DNA from: JAYQKL01 sp965243245
GTDB lineage: Bacteria; Pseudomonadota; Alphaproteobacteria; RS24
Direction of reading: 5' to 3'
NCBI GenBank assembly: GCA_965243245.1
Contig: OZ251536.1
Span: 496,001 to 560,000, forward strand
DNA length: 64,000 nt
Shown here: piece by piece, positions 8,412 through 18,345 of the stretch
Layout: every line of letters begins with the position of its first letter
How positions within the stretch are numbered: position 1 is the stretch's first letter
Translations under genes and position numbers: made by a program
Notes under the pieces: generated by a model
The model's input: only the letters and a program-made list of their open reading frames with translations
The model's database searches: none
What the model was told of the DNA's origin: nothing

Positions 8412-9907
8412 GGTGCTATCGTGGCAAGCGACAGCGCATTTTGATAATTATCAAGCATATTTTGAAGCGATATAGCCGTCAAATCAAGTATCGGCATTGC
8501 CCACACACCAAATAATATTGTCGCTATGGCAAGTGGCAAAATGATAAAAATTTCACGGCTATTCATATCCGTAATATTTTGCAGAGCTTCATTGCTCAAT
8601 TCGCCCAAGCTCACCCGCCGATAAAGAGACAAACCATAAGTGGCAGATAAAATCACGCCTATCGCGCCCAGCACCGCAGTCAGCGTGCTGATTTGGAAAA
8701 CCCCGATAAGGGTCAAAAATTCTCCAACAAACCCTGATGTGCCCGGCAAGCCTATATTTGCCAGTGTGAATAAAAGGAAGAAAAAAGCATAAATCGGCAC
8801 ACGATTTGCCAACCCGCCATAGTCTGCAATTTCGCGCGTGTGCATGCGGTCATAGACGACGCCAACACACAAGAACAACGCCGCCGATATCCATCCATGC
8901 GATAACATCTGGAAAACAGCGCCCTGCACACCTTGCTCCGTTAGCGAGAATATCCCCATTGTCACATATCCCATATGAGCAATGGATGAATAAGCGATCA
9001 GCTTTTTTATATCTTCTTGCGCCAGAGCGACAAGCGAGGTGTAAATAATTGCAATCACACTGAGAACAAAAATTAGAGAAGCAAATTCAGCCGTCGCCAA
9101 GGGGAACATAGGTAAAGAGAATCTAAGGAATCCATAACCGCCCATTTTCAACAAGACTGCCGCCAAAATAACCGAGCCCGCCGTTGGGGCTTCCACATGG
9201 GCGTCGGGCAACCAAGTATGGACGGGCCACATTGGCATTTTAACTGCAAAGCTGGCAAAAAAAGCAAGCCAGAGCCAAGTCTGTGCCGCGCCAGAAAAAG
9301 CAAACTCTTGCAAATCAGGAATAAAAGTCGTGCCGCTCTGCCAGTACATATACATGACAGCGAGCAACATTAGCACCGAACCCAAAAGCGTATAAAGAAA
9401 AAACTTGAAACTCGCATAAACGCGATTGGTGCCGCCCCAAATTCCGATGATAAGAAACATAGGAATAAGACCAGCTTCAAAAAAAAGATAAAACAAAACC
9501 AGATCAAGTGCGCAAAACACGCCAATCATCAGTGTTTCCAGCACCAGAAAGAGCACCATATATTCGCGCACACGAGCGGTGATAGACTCCCAACTTGCTA
9601 AAATACATAACGGCATTAAGGATGTCGTTAAAATAACAAATAAGACAGAAATACCATCCACACCCATAGCATAATCTATACCATTGCCAATCCAAGCGGT
9701 GCGTTCAACGAATTGAAAGCCTGCGCGGCTGGTATCAAAACTAAAGAGCATAATAAGACTAAGCGTCAAAGTCGCAACGCTCGTCCATAGCGCGACCGCA
9801 CGGGCATTTCGCGAAACCACGCGCTCATCACCCCGAATGAGCATGATAAAAATAGCCCCCAAAAGGGGAAGAAAAGTAAGCGTGCTGAGAATTGGCCAGT
9901 CTAACAT
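8408..9907 (-). CDS. nuoM: NADH-quinone oxidoreductase subunit M
   Basis: Second antiporter-like proton-pumping subunit of complex I, 499 residues. Recognised by LVLFYLFFEAGLIPMFLIIG, the helix-breaking MPMWPVHTWLPDAHVEAPTA segment with its conserved Lys/Pro/His surroundings, and DIKKLIAYSSIAHMGYV. Start and stop both overlap neighbours (one base with nuoL, four with nuoN), consistent with a single polycistronic message. Confidence 0.97.
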   Translation of the reverse strand: MLDWPILSTLTFLPLLGAIFIMLIRGDERVVSRNARAVALWTSVATLTLSLIMLFSFDTSRAGFQFVERTAWIGNGIDYAMGVDGISVLFVILTTSLMPLCILASWESITARVREYMVLFLVLETLMIGVFCALDLVLFYLFFEAGLIPMFLIIGIWGGTNRVYASFKFFLYTLLGSVLMLLAVMYMYWQSGTTFIPDLQEFAFSGAAQTWLWLAFFASFAVKMPMWPVHTWLPDAHVEAPTAGSVILAAVLLKMGGYGFLRFSLPMFPLATAEFASLIFVLSVIAIIYTSLVALAQEDIKKLIAYSSIAHMGYVTMGIFSLTEQGVQGAVFQMLSHGWISAALFLCVGVVYDRMHTREIADYGGLANRVPIYAFFFLLFTLANIGLPGTSGFVGEFLTLIGVFQISTLTAVLGAIGVILSATYGLSLYRRVSLGELSNEALQNITDMNSREIFIILPLAIATILFGVWAMPILDLTAISLQNMLDNYQNALSLATIAP

Positions 9908-11835
9908 TAATATCCCCGTGAAAGCATGAACCAGCTCGCCAGCCCCGCAACCCCAAGCAACATGGCAAAGGCATAGTGATAAATATAACCCGACTGCAAT
10001 TTAACGATTCTTTGAGTTATGCGTTGTACCTGTGCGCCCACACCATCAGGTCCAAAGCCGTCAATGATTAGCCCATCTCCAATTTTCCAAAACTTATCCG
10101 CCAGCCATTTTATCGGGCGCACAAAAATGACATCGTAAAGCGCGTCAAAATACCATTTATTGAGCAAAAAACGATAAAGAATATCCTGTTCTTTGGCCAG
10201 TTGAACCGGAACGCTCGGTCTTTTAATGTAAAAATACCAAGCCGTTACAAAGCCAGTTATCATCGCCATAAGGGGCGCGTAAATAACAATTTTCGGCACC
10301 CGGTGAAGATCAATAAGAATCATATTTTCAGGGTTCGTGAAAATAGCCGTCCCCCAGAAACCAGCCTGATTATCGCCGATAAACAGATCTTTAAATGCCG
10401 CCCCCACAATCAATGCGCCAACGCCCAAAATAACCAGCGGAATCATCATCACGGGCGGATTTTCATGCACATGTCCAAGTTGGTCGCTGGTCATGCGCGC
10501 TTTTCCATGAAAGGTCATGAACATCAAGCGCCATGAATAAAAAGAGGTGCACACCGCCGCTATCACCAGCAAGACAAAACCGAACATATGCGCCGAGCCA
10601 GAAGCGACATAAGCTGCTTCAATGATGGCATCTTTTGAGTAATACCCTGCGGTCAATGGAAAACCCGTAAGAGCAAGTGTGCCGACTAACATCAGAATCC
10701 ATGTTAAGGGGATCATTTCGCGTAGCCCGCCCATATTGCGCATATCCTGCTCATCGCCCATGGCGTGAATGACCGACCCCGCTCCTAAAAACAACAAGGC
10801 TTTGAAGAAGGCATGTGTAAACAGATGAAAAATAGCCACCTGATAAGCACCGACACCGAGCGCAACAAACATATAGCCTAATTGCGAACAAGTTGAATAA
10901 GCAATAACCCGCTTAATATCGTTTTGAACAAGCCCAACTGTTGCAGCAAAGAAAGCCGTGATAGCTCCAAAAACGGTCACCACTGTGAGAGCGGCCGGTG
11001 ACAGTTCAAATAAGGGGGAGCATCGGGCGACTAAAAACACGCCTGCCGTTACCATAGTCGCCGCATGAATAAGAGCCGATACAGGCGTTGGGCCTTCCAT
11101 TGCATCTGGCAACCATGTATGGAGTAAAAACTGTGCAGATTTACCCATAGCGCCCATAAATAGCAACAAGCAAATGGTTGTCAGAACGGGCACATTAAAC
11201 CCGACAAACTCAAACCGCCCTTTGGCCAAAACAGGTGCCGAGGCGAAGACATCGTCAAAATGAATGGAGCCAACTGATAAATAAAGCGCACCGAGTCCCA
11301 AAATAAGACCAAAATCACCGACACGATTAACGATAAAGGCTTTTATCGCGGCAGCATTGGCGGAAGGCTTTTTGAACCAAAACCCGATTAAAAGATATGA
11401 TACCAGCCCGACACCTTCCCAGCCAAAGAACAGCTGGAGAAAATTATCTGCCGTCACCAACATAAGCATCGCAAATGTAAATAAAGACAGATAAGCAAAA
11501 AACCGCGCACGGTGCGGGTCATGGCTCATATATCCGATAGAGTAAATATGCACCAATGTGGAAATGCCATTCACCACAACAAACATAACCGCCGTCAGCA
11601 TATCAATACGCAGCTTCCATCCAGCTTCCAAAGTGCCAGACTTAATCCACTCAAGCACATGAATCGTTTGCGCCCCATTAAACAGCACATCCGCAAACAC
11701 CAAACCCGACAGATATGTCACCACAACCATAAAACTACAGGTGATGATTTCACTCGCACGGTGCCCAATGACACGCCCAAATAAGCCAGCGATTAAAGCT
11801 GCCAGTAAAGGCAAAAAAACGATAAATACAGACAC
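9907..11835 (-). CDS. nuoL: NADH-quinone oxidoreductase subunit L
   Basis: Largest antiporter-like subunit of complex I and owner of the long lateral helix, 642 residues. Visible family signatures are LFFGWEGVGLVSYLLIGFW, GKSAQFLLHTWLPDAMEGPT and NDIKRVIAYSTCSQLGYMF; the C-terminus after about residue 500 contains the amphipathic helix region and a final anchor helix. It starts 5 bases after the nuoK stop. Confidence 0.97.
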   Translation of the reverse strand: MSVFIVFLPLLAALIAGLFGRVIGHRASEIITCSFMVVVTYLSGLVFADVLFNGAQTIHVLEWIKSGTLEAGWKLRIDMLTAVMFVVVNGISTLVHIYSIGYMSHDPHRARFFAYLSLFTFAMLMLVTADNFLQLFFGWEGVGLVSYLLIGFWFKKPSANAAAIKAFIVNRVGDFGLILGLGALYLSVGSIHFDDVFASAPVLAKGRFEFVGFNVPVLTTICLLLFMGAMGKSAQFLLHTWLPDAMEGPTPVSALIHAATMVTAGVFLVARCSPLFELSPAALTVVTVFGAITAFFAATVGLVQNDIKRVIAYSTCSQLGYMFVALGVGAYQVAIFHLFTHAFFKALLFLGAGSVIHAMGDEQDMRNMGGLREMIPLTWILMLVGTLALTGFPLTAGYYSKDAIIEAAYVASGSAHMFGFVLLVIAAVCTSFYSWRLMFMTFHGKARMTSDQLGHVHENPPVMMIPLVILGVGALIVGAAFKDLFIGDNQAGFWGTAIFTNPENMILIDLHRVPKIVIYAPLMAMITGFVTAWYFYIKRPSVPVQLAKEQDILYRFLLNKWYFDALYDVIFVRPIKWLADKFWKIGDGLIIDGFGPDGVGAQVQRITQRIVKLQSGYIYHYAFAMLLGVAGLASWFMLSRGY

Positions 11836-11840
11836 TCTTT

Positions 11841-12161
11841 CTAACCCTTCATCTGGTTGATATTTTCAACCTCAATGTCGCCGCGCTTACGGAAGTAAAC
11901 GACCAAAATGGCAAGACCAATAGCGGCCTCACCAGCCGCAACCGTTAAAACAAGAAGTGAGAAAATTTGACCCGTTATATCACCTAGATAAGATGAAAAA
12001 GCTATGAGATTAATATTAACCGCTAACAGCATCAATTCAATAGACATCAAAATGATGATCACGTTTTTACGATTTAAGAAGATTCCGAAAATGCCGAGGG
12101 TAAATAAAATCGCCGCAAGCACGAGATAATGACCTAGTCCGACCGCTACAAGATTATCCAT
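11841..12161 (-). CDS. nuoK: NADH-quinone oxidoreductase subunit K
   Basis: Three-helix membrane subunit at the proton-channel link of complex I; 106 residues, slightly longer than the usual 100-102. The conserved intramembrane glutamates are visible in MSIELMLLAVNINLIAF and AAGEAAIGLAILVVYFR. The start codon follows a GGAG site embedded at the edge of a short tandem repeat that begins at the nuoJ stop codon. Confidence 0.97.
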   Translation of the reverse strand: MDNLVAVGLGHYLVLAAILFTLGIFGIFLNRKNVIIILMSIELMLLAVNINLIAFSSYLGDITGQIFSLLVLTVAAGEAAIGLAILVVYFRKRGDIEVENINQMKG

Positions 12162-12172
12162 GTTTTGTGCTC

Positions 12173-12208
12173 CTATAAACCCTATGAACCCTATAAGCCT
12201 TATAAACC
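12173..12208 (-). repeat. 9-bp tandem repeat (4 units) spanning the nuoJ stop codon
   Basis: Four units of GGTTTATAR-like sequence (minus strand) begin at the last coding codons of nuoJ and fill the gap to nuoK. Because the unit is nine bases and contains TAA/TAG in phase with nuoJ, the array gives several in-frame stops in succession. It also pushes the nuoJ-nuoK distance to 38 bases in an operon where other junctions mostly overlap or nearly touch. Confidence 0.75.
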
Positions 12209-12808
12209 TTGGCCGGGTTTGACTTTAACAATCTCAACCCCGGTTTCTTTTGTTCGCGCGTTCTGCGCCGCAACATTTTGGCGGCGCGGATTGTCTGATT
12301 TTTGAAGTGTCAGAACAATCGCTCCGATCATAGCGACCAGCAAAATAGCCCCCGCCATCTGGAAATAGAAAAAATAGTCAGTATATAAAACCCGCCCGAT
12401 TGCCTCGGTGTTTGATATATCGCCAGAGGTTGCCTTGGGGCCTGTTTGGGTGATCTCAGAATTAAACCGCCCGCCGCCTAGAACGAGTATCAACTCAATG
12501 AGTAACACAGAACCAATCAGCGCCCCAATTGGTAAATATTGCAAAAACCCTTCGCGTAATTCGACAAAGTCAATATCCAGCATCATCACAACAAACAAAA
12601 ATAGCACCGCCACAGCCCCGACATAAACGATAACCAAGAGCAAAGCCAAGAACTCTGCGCCCAGTAGCACAAAAAGACCTGCCGTATTGAAAAAGGTAAG
12701 GATTAAAAACAACACAGAATGAACCGGATTACGTGCCGCAATAACCATAAAGGCACTTGCCACAGAAATTGACGCAAACAGATAAAAAATTAAACTTATT
12801 AAGCTCAT
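12200..12808 (-). CDS. nuoJ: NADH-quinone oxidoreductase subunit J
   Basis: Membrane subunit of complex I with five helices, 202 residues. The family core is FMVIAARNPVHSVLFLILTFFN and LLVIVYVGAVAVLFLFVVMML, the latter containing the pi-bulge helix that couples quinone chemistry to pumping. The hydrophilic C-terminus (about 165-202) is more variable. It follows nuoI by 24 bases. Confidence 0.97.
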   Translation of the reverse strand: MSLISLIFYLFASISVASAFMVIAARNPVHSVLFLILTFFNTAGLFVLLGAEFLALLLVIVYVGAVAVLFLFVVMMLDIDFVELREGFLQYLPIGALIGSVLLIELILVLGGGRFNSEITQTGPKATSGDISNTEAIGRVLYTDYFFYFQMAGAILLVAMIGAIVLTLQKSDNPRRQNVAAQNARTKETGVEIVKVKPGQGL

Positions 12809-12832
12809 AATATTTAGGTTTCCAGATAAAAT

Positions 12833-13330
12833 TTAGCGATAAGGCGCGTCCAGCTCTAGGTTTTTGGCAATTTCGACTTCCCAGCGATCCCCATTGGCTA
12901 AGAGCTTATCTTTTGTATAGATTAATTCTTCGCGGGTTTGGGTGGCGAATTCAAAATTAGGGCCTTCGACAATGGCATCAACGGGGCAAGCCTCTTGGCA
13001 AAAACCACAATAAATGCATTTCACCATGTCAATGTCATAACGGATAGTTCGGCGGGTGCCGTCATTATTACGCGGGCCAGCTTCAATCGTGATGGCTTGT
13101 GCAGGGCAAACAGCTTCGCATAACTTACAAGCAATACAGCGTTCCTGCCCGTTTGGATAACGCCGCAAAGCATGCTCGCCCCTGAAACGTGGGCTTAAGG
13201 GTCCTTTTTCATGCGGATAATTCACCGTTGTCTTGGGGGCAAAGAAATAGCGCATGGCAAGGAGAAAAGCCTTAATAAATTCCGCTAAAAAAAGTGACCT
13301 CGCCGTGCGGTCAAGCCATATCATTTTCAA
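12833..13330 (-). CDS. nuoI: NADH-quinone oxidoreductase subunit I
   Basis: Ferredoxin-like subunit carrying the two tetranuclear clusters N6a and N6b that pass electrons towards quinone. The two cluster motifs are CIACKLCEAVCP and CIYCGFCQEACP, with LRRYPNGQERC before the first. 165 residues is the typical alphaproteobacterial and mitochondrial (TYKY) length. Confidence 0.98.
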   Translation of the reverse strand: MKMIWLDRTARSLFLAEFIKAFLLAMRYFFAPKTTVNYPHEKGPLSPRFRGEHALRRYPNGQERCIACKLCEAVCPAQAITIEAGPRNNDGTRRTIRYDIDMVKCIYCGFCQEACPVDAIVEGPNFEFATQTREELIYTKDKLLANGDRWEVEIAKNLELDAPYR

Positions 13331-13343
13331 ATCCTTTTCTGCC

Positions 13344-14384
13344 TCACGGCGCCAAGTTAAAATACTGCAACACGCCCGCCGTCAGGACGACCCAGATGAG
13401 CGAGAAAGGTAAAAACACTTTCCAACCCAGCCGCATTAATTGATCATAGCGATAACGCGGCACGATGGCTTTTACCATGGCAAACATGAAAAACATGAAA
13501 CATAATTTGACCATGAACCAAACCACTCCCGGAATCCAGTTGAACGGCGCAATATCTATCGGCGGCAACCAGCCGCCAAGAAATAAGATTGTTGCCATGG
13601 CACACATCAGCACGATATTTGCTAGCTCGCCAATCATAAAAACGACATAAGGGGTTGAGGAATACTCAACCATGAATCCGGCGACCAATTCAGATTCGGC
13701 TTCCGGCAAATCAAATGGCGGACGGTTAGTTTCCGCCAAGGCTGAAATAAAGAACACCACAAACATCGGGAATAATGGAATACAAAACCAGACTGTTTTT
13801 TGCGCCAGCACAATATCGGTCAAGTTCAAAGAGCCCACACAAAGTAGAACCGTAATAATCACCAGCCCGATAGACACCTCATAAGAGACCATCTGCGCCG
13901 CCGAACGCAACGCCCCCAAAAATGGATATTTTGAGTTTGATGCCCATCCCCCCATAATCACGCCATAAACACCGAGCGAAGAAATCGCCAAAATATAAAG
14001 AACACCGACATTTAAATCAGCAACCGCCCATCCCTCATTCACTGGGATGACCGCCCAAGCACTCAACGCCAAAAACATTGTGACAAAGGGGGCAAGAAGG
14101 AAAATAACCTTATTTGAGGTTGTCGGAATGACAATTTCTTTCACAAGATATTTTAAAATATCGGCAAAACTTTGCAATAAGCCAAACGGGCCGACAACAT
14201 TAGGCCCGCGGCGCAATTGAACCGCCGCCCAAATCTTTCGGTCCGCATACATGAAAAACGCCAGTGCCAATAAAAGCGCGACCATAATAGCAAGGCTATG
14301 CCCGATAATAATTATTCCCGGTAAAACAAAGGTTTCAAACAAGGCATTATCAGAAACACTATCGACATTAGCCACATTATCCAT
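13344..14384 (-). CDS. nuoH: NADH-quinone oxidoreductase subunit H
   Basis: Membrane subunit forming much of the quinone-binding chamber, 346 residues with about eight to nine helices. The matrix-side loop ETNRPPFDLPEAESELVAGF and RRGPNVVGPFGLLQSFAD are diagnostic. The start overlaps the end of nuoG by 8 bases. Confidence 0.97.
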   Translation of the reverse strand: MDNVANVDSVSDNALFETFVLPGIIIIGHSLAIMVALLLALAFFMYADRKIWAAVQLRRGPNVVGPFGLLQSFADILKYLVKEIVIPTTSNKVIFLLAPFVTMFLALSAWAVIPVNEGWAVADLNVGVLYILAISSLGVYGVIMGGWASNSKYPFLGALRSAAQMVSYEVSIGLVIITVLLCVGSLNLTDIVLAQKTVWFCIPLFPMFVVFFISALAETNRPPFDLPEAESELVAGFMVEYSSTPYVVFMIGELANIVLMCAMATILFLGGWLPPIDIAPFNWIPGVVWFMVKLCFMFFMFAMVKAIVPRYRYDQLMRLGWKVFLPFSLIWVVLTAGVLQYFNLAP

Positions 14385-16458
14385 GAGTTCCAGTTCCTTT
14401 TTCGCGCATCCCCGCTTGCTGGCTACATTCAGCCATGCAAGATGAGGCGCGGCATATTGGGTTGGTCAAATAAAAGTCTTGTAAATAGCCCGCAAAGGGG
14501 GTGGCAGATAACTTCGCGCTCGCTGGTGTCATTTGAGCCATTTGAGGTATCGACATATCAGCTTTTTCAAGAGTATCGAGCGTTGCAAAATGCGGCGCAA
14601 CACCAAACATTTTCTGGCGTAAAGCGGACCGATTATCATAGGGAAGTTTCTGGCCGAGATATTCTGAAAGAGCTCTAAAGATTTTCCATTCTTCGCGCGC
14701 TTCTCCGGGCGGAAAAACCGCCGCCTGCGTCATTTGAACTCGCCCCTCTGTATTAACATAAATAGCAGATTTTTCAGTATAAGCCGCCGCAGGTAAAATT
14801 ATATCTGCCGCTTGCGCACCCGCATCACCGTGGCTACCAATATAAATCGTAAAGGCTTTTTCAAGCTTACTCATATCAATTTCATCGGCGCCCAGCAAAA
14901 ACACCGTTTCAATATCACCCGTTGCGGCCGCCGCAAGAATAGCCGCCAGATCACGCCCGCCCTCATCAGGGACAAAACCAAGGTCCAAACCAGCAACCCG
15001 CGCCGCCGCCTGATGTAAAACATTAAAACCGTTCCAGTTATCCCCCACCATGCCCGTTGCTTGTGCCAGTTCAATCGCTTTGGCAAACACCGCCTCCCCA
15101 TCCTTGCGCGCCAAAGCAGATTGACCAAGAATAAGCATCGGATGCACAGCTTTTTTCAACACCCCGAAGAATTTACTTTTACCAGAAACAAGATTAGCCA
15201 GTGTATCCGTTCCCTGCCCTAATGGTTCAACATCATAGGTCAAGTCCGCTGGCATCCCGATTGACGCAATAGGCAAACCCCCTTGTAACCAACGCTTGCG
15301 AATACGCGCATTAAGAACGGGTGCTTCTTTGCGCGGATTTGAGCCAATGAGCACTAAAGCGTCTGCCTCTTCGATGCCCGCAATCGTCGTATTGAACAGA
15401 TAATTTGCCCGCGGCCCAGATAATTTAGCACCATCTTGGCGACAATCCATATCTGAGCTTCCAAGCCTTTGCATCAGGTCCTTCAAAGCAAACATGCCCT
15501 CAGCACAAGCCAGATCGCCTGCAAGAGCAGCCGTTTTGCTTTCTTTGCCAGTGATTTGCTTGACAATTTTGCCAAAAGCTTCCTCCCAGCTCACAGCTTT
15601 GAGGTTCTTGCCAACCCGCATATAAGGCGTATCAAGTCGTTGACGGTTCAACCCATCCCAGATGAAACGTGATTTATCCGAAAGCCATTCCTCATTAATC
15701 TCATCATGATTGCGCGGCATGATACGCATGACCTCACGCCCGCGCGTATCCACCCGAATATGACTGCCCAAAGCATCCATAACATCAATGGTTTCGGTTT
15801 TTTCCAATTCCCATGGGCGCGCCGCAAAAGCATAAGGCTTCGAGGTTAACGCCCCAACTGGACATAAATCAATAACATTACCAGAAAGCTCCGAAGATAA
15901 AGCGGCTTCCAAATAGGTGGTGATTTCCATATTTTCCCCCCGTCCAATCGCGCCGATTTCTGGCACGCCGGCAACCTCAGTTGAAAACCGAACACAGCGC
16001 GTACACTGAATACAACGCGTCATAATCGTTTTAACAAGGGGCCCCATTTCTTTATCTTCAACGGCGCGTTTATTATCTTCAAAACGGCTCCCATCATGCC
16101 CATAGCCATAAGCTTGGTCTTGTAAATCGCACTCGCCCCCTTGGTCGCAAATAGGACAATCAAGCGGGTGGTTAATCAGCAAAAACTCCATGACGCCTTT
16201 GCGGGCGGCTTGAACGGCGGCGGATTTTGTATCAACTACCATGGCGGGCGCAACAGGCATCGCACAACTGGCAATGGGCTTTGGCGCGCCTTTCACATTA
16301 ACCAGACACATCCGACAATTGCCCGCAACAGAAAGACGCTCATGATAGCAAAAGCGCGGAATTTCTGCGCCCGCCTGCTCACAAGCCTGCATAATGCTGG
16401 TGCCAGCTTCTACTTCAATCTCAATATCATCAACAGTGATTTTTAAAGTCTCACCCAT
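14377..16458 (-). CDS. nuoG: NADH-quinone oxidoreductase subunit G
   Basis: Large iron-sulfur subunit of the NADH-dehydrogenase arm, 693 residues. Order of domains: 2Fe-2S ferredoxin domain (CYHERLSVAGNCRMCLV), His-ligated cluster region and 4Fe-4S motifs (CPICDQGGECDLQ, then CIQCTRCVRF), followed by a molybdopterin-oxidoreductase-like fold without cofactor. The open frame extends 39 codons further upstream inside nuoF, but the ATG giving MGETLKITVDD is preferred because the ferredoxin domain begins there and it forms a TAATG overlap with the nuoF stop. Confidence 0.96.
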   Translation of the reverse strand: MGETLKITVDDIEIEVEAGTSIMQACEQAGAEIPRFCYHERLSVAGNCRMCLVNVKGAPKPIASCAMPVAPAMVVDTKSAAVQAARKGVMEFLLINHPLDCPICDQGGECDLQDQAYGYGHDGSRFEDNKRAVEDKEMGPLVKTIMTRCIQCTRCVRFSTEVAGVPEIGAIGRGENMEITTYLEAALSSELSGNVIDLCPVGALTSKPYAFAARPWELEKTETIDVMDALGSHIRVDTRGREVMRIMPRNHDEINEEWLSDKSRFIWDGLNRQRLDTPYMRVGKNLKAVSWEEAFGKIVKQITGKESKTAALAGDLACAEGMFALKDLMQRLGSSDMDCRQDGAKLSGPRANYLFNTTIAGIEEADALVLIGSNPRKEAPVLNARIRKRWLQGGLPIASIGMPADLTYDVEPLGQGTDTLANLVSGKSKFFGVLKKAVHPMLILGQSALARKDGEAVFAKAIELAQATGMVGDNWNGFNVLHQAAARVAGLDLGFVPDEGGRDLAAILAAAATGDIETVFLLGADEIDMSKLEKAFTIYIGSHGDAGAQAADIILPAAAYTEKSAIYVNTEGRVQMTQAAVFPPGEAREEWKIFRALSEYLGQKLPYDNRSALRQKMFGVAPHFATLDTLEKADMSIPQMAQMTPASAKLSATPFAGYLQDFYLTNPICRASSCMAECSQQAGMREKGTGTHG

Positions 16459-17747
16459 TACGCGGCCGCCTCTTTTGCTAGGCTTATATTTTTTGCCAGC
16501 CGCGCTTCTATTGCAGGGCGAAAATGGCGAAACAGCCCTTGAATAGGCCACGCCGCCGCATCGCCAAGAGCGCAAATCGTATGCCCTTCAATTTGCTTGG
16601 TCACGTTAAGCAAAGTCTCAATTTCCTGTGACTTGGCTTGCCCATTTGCTATCCGTTCCATGACCCGCCACATCCAGCCCGTGCCCTCGCGGCATGGCGT
16701 ACACTGACCACAGCTCTCATGTTTATAAAAATATGAAATACGCGCAATCGCCTTGACAATATCAGTAGATTTATCCATCACAATCACCGCCGCCGTTCCA
16801 AGCCCCGACTGCACTTCCTTGAGGCTATCAAAATCCATCAAAACAGTATCGCAAATTTCTTTTGGTAAAAGCGGCACCGAAGAACCACCCGGAATAACCG
16901 CCAGCAGATTATCCCAGCCCCCCCGCACACCGCCCGCATGTTTTTCAAGCAATTCTTTAAGCGGAATGCCCATTTCCTCTTCTACATTACACGGCTTGTT
17001 GACATGACCAGAAATACAAAAGAGTTTCACTCCCGTATTGCCATCGCGTCCAAGAGCCGCAAACCAGCTCGGCGTACGTCTTAAAATGGTTGGCACAACA
17101 GCAATCGATTCAACATTATTAACCGTGGTCGGACAGCCATAAAGCCCCATATTAGCCGGAAATGGTGGCTTCAAACGAGGTTGCCCTTTTTTGCCTTCGA
17201 GCGACTCGATTAAAGCCGTCTCTTCGCCGCAAATATAAGCGCCCGCCCCATGATGGACATAAATGTCATAATCCCAACCAGACCCGCAAGCATTTTTACC
17301 AAGCAACCCAGCACCATAAGCTTCATCAACGGCATGTTGTAATGCCTCGCGCTCACGGATAAATTCGCCGCGCACATAAATATAGCAAACATGGGCACCC
17401 ATCGCAAAACCTGCAACAAGGCATCCTTCCAAAAGCTTATGTGGCTCATGGCGTATAATGTCTCGGTCTTTGCATGTGCCGGGCTCAGACTCGTCAGCAT
17501 TGACCACAAGATAATGCGGGCGACCATCGCTTTCTTTGGGCATGAACGACCATTTCAAACCCGTCGGGAAACCAGCCCCGCCGCGCCCGCGCAGACCTGA
17601 TGCCTTGATCTCTTCAATAATACCATCACGCCCCTTTTTTAATAATGCTTTGGTGTTATCCCAGTCACCCCGTTTTTGCGCCGCCACAAGTTCGCCGCCA
17701 CCGGGGCCATAAATATTCGTAAAAATTCTATCCTTATCCTGTAGCAT
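16458..17747 (-). CDS. nuoF: NADH-quinone oxidoreductase subunit F
   Basis: NADH- and FMN-binding subunit with the first tetranuclear cluster. Motifs: GLRGRGGAGFPTGLKW (FMN/NADH glycine-rich loop), ADESEPGTCKDRD, and the cluster motif ESCGQCTPCREGTGW with a distant fourth Cys (HTICALGDAAAW). I place the start at MLQDKDRIFTNIYG (17745-17747), 429 residues, 14 bases inside nuoE, because the upstream 19 codons show no family similarity. Confidence 0.95.
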   Translation of the reverse strand: MLQDKDRIFTNIYGPGGGELVAAQKRGDWDNTKALLKKGRDGIIEEIKASGLRGRGGAGFPTGLKWSFMPKESDGRPHYLVVNADESEPGTCKDRDIIRHEPHKLLEGCLVAGFAMGAHVCYIYVRGEFIREREALQHAVDEAYGAGLLGKNACGSGWDYDIYVHHGAGAYICGEETALIESLEGKKGQPRLKPPFPANMGLYGCPTTVNNVESIAVVPTILRRTPSWFAALGRDGNTGVKLFCISGHVNKPCNVEEEMGIPLKELLEKHAGGVRGGWDNLLAVIPGGSSVPLLPKEICDTVLMDFDSLKEVQSGLGTAAVIVMDKSTDIVKAIARISYFYKHESCGQCTPCREGTGWMWRVMERIANGQAKSQEIETLLNVTKQIEGHTICALGDAAAWPIQGLFRHFRPAIEARLAKNISLAKEAAA

Positions 17748-18345
17748 TTGCGCCGCCTTTAAGAACAAGACGCCCGCCCATTGGCTCGGACGCCAGACGC
17801 TCATTTTGCGGCCCCGGCGAGACTGGTTTGCCTTGGCGTAAATCTGTCAGGATTTCATCGAATCGTTCCGCCGTTAGATCTTCATAAAAATCATCATTGA
17901 TCTGAACCACTGGCGCATTCACGCACGCGCCAAGACACTCAACCTCAAGCCAAGAAAGCTTGCCATCTTCGGTGACTTCATTTTGGGCACCTATATGCTT
18001 TTTGCAAATTTCTTTTAAATCTTCACAGCCGCGCAGCATACAAGGCGTTGTGCCACAAAGCTGGACAAAATGCGCCCCAACTGGCGACAAATTGAACATC
18101 GTATAAAAAGTTGCGACCTCAAGGGCGCGCATATAAGGCATTGCAAGAATATCTGCCACATGGCGGATCGCTGGCTCTGGCAACCACCCGCCCGCTTGCT
18201 TTTGAGCTTGCCATAAAAGCGGAATAATCGCACTGGCTTGGCGTTCTTTTGGATATTTAGCTATTTGCTGTTTGGCAAATTTGGCATTTTTTTGTGTAAA
18301 AGCAAAACTTTGGGGCTGTTCTTCATGAAGACGGCGCACACTCAT
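17734..18345 (-). CDS. nuoE: NADH-quinone oxidoreductase subunit E
   Basis: Thioredoxin-like 2Fe-2S subunit (cluster N1a) of the NADH module, 203 residues. Cluster ligands lie in CGTTPCMLRG and CLGACVNAP; the N-terminal helical part shows ASAIIPLLWQAQKQAGGWLP. The first four bases overlap the nuoD stop. Confidence 0.96.
   Translation of the reverse strand: MSVRRLHEEQPQSFAFTQKNAKFAKQQIAKYPKERQASAIIPLLWQAQKQAGGWLPEPAIRHVADILAMPYMRALEVATFYTMFNLSPVGAHFVQLCGTTPCMLRGCEDLKEICKKHIGAQNEVTEDGKLSWLEVECLGACVNAPVVQINDDFYEDLTAERFDEILTDLRQGKPVSPGPQNERLASEPMGGRLVLKGGANATG

Noticed and set aside
16459..16575. 39-codon N-terminal extension of NuoG
   Set aside because: It lies within nuoF in another frame; the ferredoxin domain begins at the later ATG, which overlaps the nuoF stop.
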